Positions 1-9,893 of a DNA stretch of 64,000 bases are shown one piece after another. The DNA is from Nannochloropsis oceanica (taxonomy: Eukaryota > Sar > Eustigmatophyceae > Eustigmatales > Monodopsidaceae): NCBI GenBank assembly GCA_004519485.1, contig CP038132.1, forward strand, positions 62,001 through 126,000. The letters are read 5' to 3'. Both the position numbers and the translations under genes were made by a program. The notes under the pieces are model-generated. The model saw only the letters and a list, made by a program, of their open reading frames with translations, had not been told where the DNA came from and ran no database searches. Numbering within the stretch: the first letter of the stretch is position 1; each line of letters starts with the position of its first letter.

Positions 1-451
1 CCACTGGCCCCTCCCTTGTCCTCGTCCCGGGCAAAAGCTGAGTGGTTGCTGTGGCCCTCATCGAGGGAATTCAGAGAGGTCATGCCGCACCCTGTTTCGA
101 GAGACAACGACGAGAGGCTCCCATTGACAGGGGGCTCTGCCCACGCCCAGGGAGAGGAGGCCGAGTCGCCTAGAGGGTCGAAGGCAGTAAGGTAGGAGGG
201 GAAAAAAACGTCCGCCCCGCGAGGAGAGGGGGCGGGGAGCACGTCAGTGGAGAAGGTGGGCAGGGCATTGACGTCAAGCGGCTTCAGGCTTTTGCTGCTG
301 CTGCTGCTGTTGCTGCTGGTCGCTGTGGTGGTAGTGGTGCTACCCGAGGAGAGGGTGATTGAAGTGGAGGGGTTCGGGCAGGCATGGGAGGTGCGGAGGC
401 CGCCGGCGAGAGTGAAGGAAAGGCGATGACCGCCCTGTCGGAGGGGTAGCT

Positions 452-482
<31 letters not shown>

Positions 483-2087
483 GTGGTGGTGGGGTGGGAG
501 GTGGAGGTGAAGGTGCGACTGACGATGCTTGGCTGCTTGCGAGGGAGGAAACGAGTGATAGGCGTCGTGCCCGTCCTCGTCCTCGTCCTCCCCGTAGTCC
601 TCCTCCTCCTCCCCCTCCTCTTCTTCTTGCCCAGACAAGGAGGATGAGTAGCCAGAGAGGGCACCCGCAGAAGTGTTGCCTTGGCTGCCCTCCTCCCCTC
701 CCTCCTCCCCCTCCAAGCCCTCGTCCGCCGCGAGACTCTCTTCGAGGGAGACGACACCCCCTCCCCGCAAGGAGCAGGACGAGGACGAGGAAGAGGACCG
801 CACACGCTTCCTCGCCATTAACCCTCCCTCCGATCCACCCGAAGACAAGGACGACATGGACAAGGCGGAGGATGCAGAGAAGGAGACGGGAGCCCCTCGC
901 TTGAGGCCCTGACCAACGGTCACGGGAGTATAGCCTTCCGAAGACTCTCCCCCGTCGGAGTCCGTCCCTTCCTCCAACTCCTCCACAAGCAAAGACAGGT
1001 CCTCCTCGCCACCTTCCTCCCCCTCGCCCTTGCCCCCCGTGCCCGTGCTGCTCTTCCTCTTGACGTTCAACAGGCTCTTAATGTTCCCTCCCGACAGCTG
1101 GACGTTCGTGTACGTGCATGCGCTCATCTTCCCCTTGCCCTGAGTCTTCCGGAACCCAAAATAATTGAGCTGACGCTGGAAAGAGCTGTACTTGCTGTGG
1201 CGGAAGTACTTGTGTAGGACATTCTGACCCAAGGTGGTGGGATTGCGGACGTGGATTTGACCTGCAAGAGGAATGGGGGTGGGAGGAGGAAGGGCGTGGG
1301 GGAGGTAGGGGGGTTGATGAGAGAAGGCGGCAGAGCTGCGGCTTCATAGAAAGCACAGGGTCACACATGAACTAGGGGAGGGGAATTATGTGAGGAGGGT
1401 AGAGATGTTGCTTGGCTTAGAAGAAGTCCGGAACATGCGAATAGAGATCCCATAGATCGATTTTTTGCGTTAATTAATGCCGGCCTCAAAATGTGGAATC
1501 GCACGCACACGCTCAATGTGATGTCAGTATTGGAAACGCCCTGTCTTCAGATCACTCCCTTGGACTTTTTCTATTTTTGTCCGCGGCGGCACATTTTTTG
1601 GGGAGGCTTGTTCGATTCACTCACCGTTGTCCCAATAGATGATATCCTTGTCTTCGTTTAGAAGAATTCGATGCAGCTTAACCAGGAACTCGGGTGTCTG
1701 GCTCTTTTTGGAGGTGGAGGAGGAGGACACCAAGGAGGCGGGAGAGGTGGACGAGGAGCTTGTATGACTCTGTGTTCCGATCCCATCCTCACGCACGAAG
1801 GGTTCGGGAGGGACTTTGATCCGCCCAGCGCCGCCATTGCTGCTGCTTCCCGAAGTCACGGCGACACTGCGGGGTTTGACAGTGATATCTACGATTGATT
1901 TGCCTGCGTTACATTCCATAGCGCGATGATCAGGGAAGGCCGTGGGGAAACTCATAGGAGTTTTGAATGCGGCACTAGATCCCGTCACTGAGGACGGAGC
2001 GAGGGAGGCAGCGGCCGCGTCCCTTTCCTCCGCTGCCGCAGCCGCCACAGCCGTCGCGCGGCGTTGGCGCTGGGGCCGTAAGACCAT
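1..2087 (-). CDS. Heat shock factor-type transcription factor (5' part; runs off left edge)
   Basis: A winged-helix HSF DNA-binding domain is built from two exons, 1625..2087 and 1..1261, joined across a GT-AG intron at 1262..1624. The junction restores a Gly codon, as in TPEFLVKLHRIL...IIYWDNG|GQIHV. The second exon continues with KYFRHSKYSSFQRQLNYFGF, the recognition-helix region that defines the family, at about residues 131-235. HSFs bind heat-shock elements in the nucleus. After the domain the frame stays open to position 1 as a long acidic, Ser-, His- and Gln-rich region, probably regulatory; the stop lies outside the window. The N-terminus is Ala/Ser-rich. I chose the ATG at 2087 because the longer frame (to 2363) crosses a likely leader splice acceptor near 2113, so the start is uncertain. 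Which HSF paralogue this is cannot be told. Confidence 0.85.
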
Positions 2088-2981
2088 GTCTGGGTTATTT
2101 GCTAGGTGTTGCTGTAAGTGGGGGGGGAAAGACGGAAGGGACGTGGTGAGTGTATGCCGACCACATGTGCCTGCTTTCAAGCTGCCCGCAGGCTGTTTTT
2201 TTTTCTTGAGCGATTCTGAAGATGCGGTCTGAAGGCCAGCGACGCGGCACTCGAAGCGCACACGAGGTGGAGCTTGGACGACGTCTGTCCCCTGAACACA
2301 AACATGAGCATCACGGGAAACCACCGAGGACAAGACAGTACACAACAGGAGGAAGATTGGCACGACCCGCCCGGGTGGTTCGTTTGCGCATTCACGCGCC
2401 TTCCAGCCGCGCTCACCAAAAAATCAAGAACCACGCAGCACGCGCCTCTCCTGTTTTGGGAGATGAATCCCCTTGGTAAGGGGAGCTGCAAATACTGATT
2501 GCCCATTACAAGTGTCCGAGACATGAGAAATTACGCGCGGAAAGGCTAGGAGAGAGACAGAGCCAGGGTAAGATGAGATTGTTGCGGTCAAGTCAAATCA
2601 GGGAGGAGGCTTCACAACAGCCGGTGGTGTCACCAAATCTTTGCGGCCATCGCCTTTTCGCAATTGCCAGCGCGCGAGGTCAGACTGCTGTATTGATTGT
2701 TTGGCGAGCTAGCTCGAGTCTGTAGGGCCACACATGCACGGCATCAAATGCCTTTCAATCTCCTGCAGAGCGTCCTAACAAGGCATAAAAACAACGGGGA
2801 TAAAGTGGACCCTTCTTGAGGTGCACTGCCACAGAGAAAACCGCGGCATATAAACATTTGCTCGTCGCTCGTCGCTCGTCGTCTGCTGAATTCGCCGGTT
2901 ATATCGGCGCGCCATCGATTCGATCCTCAAACTCTATCTTTTACTTCTGTGGCGTAACTTTATTTTTTTTCCTTCTTTTTT
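2088..2981. other. Spacer: HSF leader/promoter and 3' end of the EF-hand-like gene
   Basis: No convincing gene. On the minus strand a pyrimidine-rich tract followed by TTACAG (about 2113..2130) could be the acceptor of a leader intron for the HSF gene. Around 2866..2882 there is a short tandem of GTCGCTC units. The short ORFs on both strands have no recognisable protein character. Confidence 0.4.
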
Positions 2982-5352
2982 TTAAATATCCTTGTAGTCG
3001 TTTCCGACTCTTTTACCTTTTTCTATAGCAGACAGACCATCTAACTCCGTCGTAGTCTTGGTCGCGTAAACTTTGGCAGCTTTGTAGAAGGAAGGATGTG
3101 AGGGAGTGCGTGTGAGGAGTTTTCACAAACCCCTCCGTCCATTTCGAAATCCTGGCGCCCGGCAGATCTTGCTTTAACGCCCACCTGATTTACTTACCTG
3201 TGCTATGACTCCGTGCCTGGGTGGTGAGTTTCGTGATCTCGGCTGACGCCTTGTGAAAGTCTTCCAAGGACATCAAGCGTGCTCCATGAACAGGAGCAGG
3301 AGGTTTGAGGAGCTTTGGCCGCTCGGTCAAAAGGCTGTTCCACGTGTCGCCTGTGGCGCATAGCCATTTTCGATAAAGTGAGAAAAAAGTAATGAAAATG
3401 ATTCTATTTAGTTGGTACCACAAAGAAAATCAAAAAATCGTCTCTCTCCCAAACACCCCCCCAGCTTCTTCCCACCCGCCCTCACTCACCTGTCTGAGGA
3501 AGAATGTTGATGCGCTTTGATCGGAGACCGGCATTGATACCCTGTTGTTTCTCCTCCAAGACCAATCGCTGCGTCAGGTACTGGGCTAGATAGTCGCGCT
3601 CGGCCTGCTGTAGGGGAGTCATGCCCGCAGGGTCCTCCTCGTTCCCGAGCACAGCCGACCTGGTGTCTGCCAGAGCTTCAATTGCTTTTCGATTCAGAGG
3701 AATCTGGTCGCGGTTGACGTATATAGGCGGATATTCCTATTCATAGATAGAAAAAAGAAAATAAACAAGCCCGCTAGCCAGATGTATATTGTTCTCTTTA
3801 CCGTGCGCGGAAGAAAACTCTTACCTCTTGTGTAGTTTCGTTGAGTGCTACGATGGCAATTATGCGAGGGGGGGTGTCATGGCTATGTAGATAGATGAGA
3901 AGATTTTCTTGTTGCCGCCACAGAAATTTCGAGCAGGTTGCGATCAACCCGAGGCTGACCAAAGGTGTGTATGCCAGCTCCTAGTTCAGACATGTCATGT
4001 ATGAAATTAATACTGTGATTGTGCGATGAGCGCTGTCGCATGCACGTACAGCTACGTACATCGACAAGTAAAGGGTTAGGCGCTGTGGTTGAAGCAACCT
4101 TGGAATACAGCGGCACAGGTTCCGGAATAGTTTTGCCGCTGTTCTTTTGAAGAACAGATTCCGGGGTGGTTTTGCTGCTGCTTTTGCGAGGAAGCGGACG
4201 ACAAGCCCCTGCCAAAACAGAATCTGGTATAGAAGCAGAAGAGGACATGCGGCTCCGGCTCCTCCGCATAGCCGGGACACTGCTGGAGAAGGCTACTTTG
4301 CCTGTTGATGTGGACGATTCCCGACGCGAGAGTGAGCGTGCGGAAGTCATCTTAGAGGCGACAGCCGGCGGAGAAGGCTTAGTGGTCGATGTTTTCTTCT
4401 TGATTTGAGTCTTGGGTGCCTGCACGAGAAAAGATTATAATGCTGGCATGAGCTATCAAAAGCTCGACATACTTTCTTTAATATACTAGGAAACAGTAAA
4501 ATTACCTGTTCAGGGATGCAGTTGCCAGTGCTTGTGCCCTCCTCAGTCGACAAGGCTGAGGAGAGACGACGGATGCGTTCTACCTTCCAGGACACGTGCG
4601 GGATCGCCAGGGCAAAAGCCTTAATCCCGTCCAGAGAGACCTGCTTCGTTTCCTCTATCATAAGGCTCTTTGTCAGCTGCTCGATGTCCGCCTATTTAGT
4701 GTAAGAGGGTAGAGACATGAGAAAGTGTCATGACAATCCGTCACCTTGTCCACACAGTCTGAGGCAAAGGGGAGCTCTTGAAAACCGACGAAATAGCGTG
4801 GCCGTGACGTTTGGAGCACACTCATCATCCAATATTTCCAAAACACTTAATCTGCCGCCATTGCCTTTTATACCTACCTGTGTCACGTCGCAGGAGGTGT
4901 TGGAGCTGAGTTTTTGAAGGCCCGCGGCGAAGTCCTTCTGTGAAATGGCGGCCGTAGTCTCAGGTGCGGAAGTGAAGTGCGAGAACGTGTCGTCCCATGT
5001 CAGACCTGATTCCTTGGCCTTAATCAGGAGCTCCCGAAATTTGTTATTCGGGTCGGCTGCGATGGGTGTGCGAGGTGTGAGGGGGCAAGAGGTATTCGTG
5101 AAAATTGTTCGGTGGCAAGGGAAAACTCTGAGCCAATACTCTGCCAGGAAGATAGGACCAGCTATCACGGCATATTTACCTACATCTGTTGTCGAGGTAG
5201 TCCGACGAGGGGAGGAGGATGTCTTGAATGGCATCCTTGCAGGACTGGTTCAGGCTCATAGCCACCATCATCCGAAGCGATTGACGGCGCCTTGCATGCA
5301 GAAGCTCTCCGGTCTCTGTAGCTGGCCCTTCCTCGGGCAGCGATGTATCCAT
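2982..5352 (-). CDS. Uncharacterised protein with degenerate EF-hand pair, eight exons
   Basis: I join eight exons (minus strand, 5' to 3': 5184..5352, 4878..5056, 4506..4691, 4060..4419, 3825..3980, 3490..3736, 3198..3350, 2982..3079). All phases agree and give 515 residues, starting MDTSLPEEGPATETGE and ending VGNDYKDI. Residues of about 55-165 have the helix pattern of stramenopile EF-hand pairs (FRELLIKAKESGLTWDDTF, then ISQKDFAAGLQKL), but the acidic calcium-loop residues are missing, so calcium binding is doubtful. A Ser/Lys-rich basic linker follows. The C-terminal half is better ordered (RIIAIVALNETTQE, QQAERDYLAQYLTQRLVLEE), but I do not recognise it. No targeting peptide or membrane segment is seen. 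Function unknown. The first exon junction (donor at 5183) is the least certain because two GT sites lie close together. Confidence 0.65.
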
Positions 5353-6269
5353 TTAACAGGCTAACAGGCACCACGATAGCTGTCTTGGGGTCTTATGGCG
5401 GATAAAAGTGGCAAGATGAGCTATGAAAATTGGAAAAAGCATGGCTGCTTCCATTTTCTTTTCCAAGCAAAAATCATACACTCCCTGACCTCAATACCAT
5501 TCTCCATATAATTTTTCGACCATCAATAGTACTGGTACTATGATTTTAAAAGACAGATTGTGGCGTCTGGGGGTTGATGATAGGTAAAATGGCAAAAGCA
5601 AGGCGAGGGTGCGGACCATTTTTGACCGCCGGCCCGACGGAGGAGGTTATTCTGTCATCTCGATACTTCGGTATTTAGTGACTAGGCCTTTATAGAGTTT
5701 TGGATTTTGGCAAGCCTTGATTGTACATAGCATATATGTGTATTTTGAACAGGCACCAGACTGGTGGGCCGGGAAACTCGGGCGCGCGGACGAGAATCCG
5801 GGAAGAAGGTGCTTGGCTTGTTGCCCTGTTTTAGTTACGAGGTAATTTAATAGTTTGTCCCCTGAGCATGCTTTGCTCAACGCTTCATGTTTCTCTGCTG
5901 CGATAACTGTGCTCACCTCCCAAAGCAGTTCCCAAAATGGTGACACTACATGGGAAAAAAAACTGAAAGAGCGAGAAACCAGGAGAGAAAAGAGCTGAAT
6001 CAGTTAGAATCGCCACGCAGCACTAATACTTCTTTTTCTTTACTCGTTGACAGTCGCCGGCGAACAAAAAAAATAACGAGTACACAGCCTAGTGGTCAGA
6101 GGGGCTCCATCACCATAAATGTACGACCATAAAATGTACGAATGGCAAACCCACCACTGAAAACTCACTTCCGAAAGAACACCTGGACTCGGGAAAGGAA
6201 AGACCCAGGGCCAAACCCTCTCCCACGAGACATTCTGACCAAAGCAGATTCCAGATGAAAGGCTGCGGC
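5353..6269. other. Spacer upstream of the EF-hand-like gene and downstream of the first LHC gene
   Basis: About 0.9 kb, relatively AT-rich compared with the genes. A 99-residue minus-strand ORF (5647..5946) has no recognisable motif or codon bias and I do not call it. The segment should contain the promoter of the 2982..5352 gene and the 3' untranslated region of the light-harvesting gene that ends at 6270. Confidence 0.4.
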
Positions 6270-7187
6270 TTAGTTACCGAGCTTGTGGAGGAGGGTGGCG
6301 ACGGGGTCCTCGCCACCGGTGAGGCTAGCGCCCACGACGGCTCCGAGCCACGAGACCATCGCCAAGCGGCCGTTGTTGAGCTCCTTGTTCTGGTAGGCCA
6401 GTGCCTCCTCCTCGGACTTCTCGTCCAGCTTGGCGAAGGCAGAGGTGTCGGGCTGCACATCCCCGGGGATCTTGTCCTCCTTCTGGGGGGCAAGCACCTC
6501 GAGGGCGGCCGCGAACAGGAGCACCTGCGCCCAGCCCTGAGCGGCCCAAGCACCGGAGGTGACCGCGCCAATGCCGTAGGGCATGGACTGGGGGATTCCG
6601 TCGCCAGCGGCCACGAGGCCCGGCAGCTTCACGCCAAGGCCGGTCACCAGGGTGTGGAGCATGGCAAGCATGGCAACTGTGACAAGGAAGAGAAGGGTGA
6701 GGAAGGTAAGGGTCAGTGGGGTATGCCAATGTGTGGGAGGTGAAGGAAGAGACGAGATAGGAAAACAAAGAAGACATGTGTTTCTCGATGAGGACCATGG
6801 GAAACAGACTGGCCGAGGAAACACCACAGGGAGATTCATTATTCAAGGTGTACGAGACGCTTACCTCGGCCGTGCTTGATCTCGGCGGCGCGGTACTTGT
6901 TAAACTTCTCGACATCCCCGTCGGCGGAGAAGCCAAGGGGGTCCTGTGGTGGGGGCAGGAGAAAGAGGGGTGGGGTTGGGGGGGAAGCTTTTGTGTAAAC
7001 GAATCCCTCGTTGTTCTCACAGGGAGAGGGAAATACTTACCCAGTAGCCCAAGGGGCCCGTCACGCCGGCCTCGTCCTCGAAGGACATGCGGGCAACACC
7101 GCGGGTGCGGGAGAACTTGGGGGCGGGGGCCATGAAGGCCTGGGCGCCCATAAGGGTGGAGACAGTGAGGAGAGCGGCGGTCTTCAT
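6270..7187 (-). CDS. Light-harvesting chlorophyll-binding protein, VCP type (left copy)
   Basis: Three exons (7041..7187, 6865..6943, 6677 being intron, 6270..6676) encode 210 residues. The start MKTAALLTVSTLMGAQAFMA is a signal peptide ending in the A-F motif that directs heterokont precursors through four plastid membranes. The mature protein has the LHC signatures EIKHGRVAML in helix 1 and ELNNGRLAMVSWLG in helix 3, with a hydrophobic helix 2 (GWAQVLLFAAALEVL). The paired Glu/Arg residues and Asn/His supply chlorophyll ligands in this family. It should sit in thylakoid membranes and bind chlorophyll a and violaxanthin-type carotenoids. It differs from the right-hand copy at one residue only: Phe54 here, Leu54 there. 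Both genes are read outward from a common intergenic region. The exact antenna subclass is inferred from resemblance to eustigmatophyte VCP. Confidence 0.93.
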
Positions 7188-8348
7188 ACTTAAGAAGTGG
7201 TGGTGGTGGTGCTGCTGCTGTAGAGGATATGGCATCGGGGGTGGGACACGAGCGGGATGTAAGTGTTGCGATGTTTTGAGGGGTTTCGTCGGGTATGGTG
7301 CGAGTCGTGTGAAGATGTGGAGCACGTGTGGAAAAGGGCAAGAGAACTGGGCAGAACGTATCTAGGTTTGAAAGCACTCTTCATACTTGATCGCTGGATA
7401 CGCAACTCAAGGGAAAGGTCTCTCGAAAGAACAAGAGCGAGAGCCCAGGCTCCTAGAAGGAAGAGCAAGGGGAGGTCTGTCCATGTCCAATCAGGTAAAG
7501 CACAGAAAGAGCGAAGTACAAGGATGTCAGCTCTAGCAACTTGGTCAACTAGCTGGGTTTTCTTGTGACAGGGAAAGACTGTTGAAGATAGATCAGGGGG
7601 CACTTATGGGCTCTCAAGAGGGTTGAGCTGAGCCTGTTCCCTCGCTCCGCTTTGTCCGACGACAGAAGAAGGCTTTGCGGGTCTTGCCCTCGGGGATCCT
7701 TACTGCAAGGTTGAGGCGTTGAGCAGACCCCATGGGAGGTCGTTGAGGCTTTCGGCACTAAGACAAGATAGGCAAGATGCCCCAATGTCCTGTTACCAAC
7801 TGGGGTGTGGAAGCACGCCTGGAGCCTCAAGGGCTCGTTGATAAGGGGATGAAATCGTCCCGGCGAGCAAATCCTGGTTGACCTCGCAGGATCGTTGAAA
7901 AGCAGGAGGCACGTTCGGCGCGAGCCGGTCTGTTGCAGACGCGTGCCATCTTGTTCCGTCTTGCTTACGTTTTGGTTGTTTTGACTACTGCTTGACTCTT
8001 TGTCATATGTTTATTTGGTGCATGTGTTTTCTCCTTCTGTCTTCTGTGCCACTGCACCCCAGCGGTTCCTGCCCCATGGACAGGACCGCATCGCACCTGC
8101 ATCCCTGTCCTCTCGTCTAGCCCCCCATCTCTTCGGCCCGTGGGACAATGAAGGGATGGCAGGGAAGATCTTGCTCTGGTATCTCACTCTAAGCACACAA
8201 TCAAGACAGTCACAGACACACAGCGAAGGCCTCCACCACACAGCCATTTATCACATGCCCACTTCGCCCACCTCGCATTGCACTCACGCTCCGCCCTTTC
8301 CCTCCCCAAACACTCCACACGATAGTCAACTCCACCACTCTCTCAAGT
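7188..8348. promoter_or_regulatory. Shared divergent promoter region of the light-harvesting pair
   Basis: These 1,161 bp separate the two start codons and carry no convincing ORF. Divergent VCP promoters are known as strong light-linked promoters in Nannochloropsis; that this interval acts in both directions is inferred from layout. The leader next to the left gene has CCA/CAG triplets (7198..7222 on the plus strand as TGG/CTG). The right gene has a C-rich, CT-rich leader (about 8255..8348). I cannot assign TATA boxes or light-response elements with confidence. Confidence 0.7.
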
Positions 8349-9249
8349 ATGAAGACCGCCGCTCTCCTCACTGTCTCTACCCTTATGGGCGCCCAGGCCT
8401 TCATGGCCCCCGCCCCCAAGTTCTCCCGCACCCGCGGTGTTGCCCGCATGTCCTTCGAGGACGAGGCGGGTGTGACGGGCCCCTTGGGCTACTGGGTAAG
8501 TAGCTCCTCCCTCCTATATCGATTTCCCTCCCTGCCCGACTCTTACCCCCCCATTGCCGCCTCCTTAAAAAACAGGACCCCCTTGGCCTCTCCGCCGACG
8601 GGGATGTCGAGAAGTTTAACAAGTACCGCGCCGCCGAGATCAAGCACGGCCGAGGTAAGCGTCTTGTACACCTTGTATAATGAATCTCCCTGTGATGTTT
8701 CCTCGGCCAGTCTGTTTCCCATGGTCCTCATCGAGAAACACATGTCTTCTTTGTTTTCCTATCTCGTCTCTTCCTTCACCTCCCACACATTGGCATACCC
8801 CACTGACCCTTACCTTCCTCACCCTTCTCTTCCTTGTCACAGTTGCCATGCTTGCCATGCTCCACACCCTGGTGACCGGCCTTGGCGTGAAGCTGCCGGG
8901 CCTCGTGGCCGCTGGCGACGGAATCCCCCAGTCCATGCCCTACGGCATTGGCGCTGTCACCTCCGGTGCTTGGGCCGCTCAGGGCTGGGCGCAGGTGCTC
9001 CTGTTCGCGGCCGCCCTCGAGGTGCTTGCCCCCCAGAAGGAGGACAAGATCCCCGGGGATGTGCAGCCCGACACCTCTGCCTTCGCCAAGCTGGACGAGA
9101 AGTCCGAGGAGGAGGCACTGGCCTACCAGAACAAGGAGCTCAACAACGGCCGCTTGGCGATGGTCTCGTGGCTCGGAGCCGTCGTGGGCGCTAGCCTCAC
9201 CGGTGGCGAGGACCCCGTCGCCACCCTCCTCCACAAGCTCGGTAACTAA
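8349..9249 (+). CDS. Light-harvesting chlorophyll-binding protein, VCP type (right copy)
   Basis: Exons 8349..8495, 8576..8654 and 8843..9249 encode 210 residues, with exon lengths (147, 79, 407) identical to the left copy. The precursor has the same signal peptide with the QAF|MAP junction, then the three LHC helices with EIKHGR and ELNNGR motifs and the long stromal/lumenal loop containing EDKIPGDVQPDTSAFAK. Role as for its twin: antenna pigment binding in the thylakoid. Leu54 replaces Phe54. The four other coding differences I see are synonymous. Intron 2 is nearly identical to the left copy while intron 1 is unrelated, which suggests recent gene conversion instead of slow parallel divergence. 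Strong expression is likely from family knowledge. Confidence 0.93.
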
Positions 9250-9893
9250 GCCGCAGCCTCTTGGGTGAAGTGTTTTTACCCCCCTTCTCCTTCACCCCCG
9301 CATTCAGATGTGCAGCGTAACCATACCTGCTATACATACCTTGCATCATCTAGAATAACTAGAAGGTCAACGACAATATCTTAAAACTGAGATTTTGAAC
9401 GAAAGAGACTTAACAAACAGTAGGAAATAGGAAGTAATATGGAAGGGATACAGCTAGTAGCAAATGATTGAGTCTAAGTCCTGTCGTTTGGTTCGTGCCC
9501 GCCCCTCGTTTACATCAAGAAATGAAATTCTCGTCAGACAGCAGGAGGGAGAACATTCACCGTTAAAAGCGTGTAGCCTTTCCAGAGATAGAGATGGAAA
9601 AGCAAGCGACCTATCAGCCGATGAAATAATTTAAAAAGAAAAGAAAGAAAAGGTAACGAGGATTCAATCATTGCTCTGATCCTACCTAGTCGATGATAAT
9701 CTTGTCTCTCCTTATTCTTTTCGGTTGTATTTTGGATACCCTGAAGAGGAGGAAGATGTGCGCTCCACCATGTCCATTCTCTCCTTCTCATGCATTTCTC
9801 TATCTTATCTCTCTACTCTCTTCTCGACTCCTCTTCACCTTCGTTTCTGCGGACACCCGCCTCTCTCCTTCCCTCCCTTTTTCAGGCCCTCCT
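9250..9893. other. Convergent spacer between LHC and delta-COP genes
   Basis: 3' regions of two genes that run towards each other. It contains an AT-rich stretch (about 9300..9480), then a C/T-rich stretch next to the delta-COP stop. Small ORFs on both strands look random. Confidence 0.45.

Larger units (their letters stand above)
6260..9259. repeat. Inverted repeat: head-to-head light-harvesting gene duplication
   Basis: The arms are 6260..7191 and 8345..9259, separated by 1,153 bp. Arm identity starts four bases before each ATG and ends ten bases after each stop. By eye the coding sequences differ at about five bases and intron 2 (188 nt in both) at about three, whereas intron 1 (97 nt left, 80 nt right) cannot be aligned beyond the splice sites. 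The promoter sequences inside the arms are not similar. Confidence 0.9.

Noticed and set aside
284-904. Long overlapping ORFs on both strands in the HSF tail
   Set aside because: They are shadows of the Ser/Glu-rich HSF reading frame, which stays open to position 1 in the spliced phase.
5647-5946. 99-residue minus-strand ORF between the EF-hand-like and LHC genes
   Set aside because: No recognisable features and poor coding composition; likely chance.
6384-6743. Plus-strand ORFs antisense to the LHC exons (and their mirror at 8776..9234)
   Set aside because: They exist in both copies only because the coding strands are nearly identical; GC-rich LHC exons commonly give antisense open frames.
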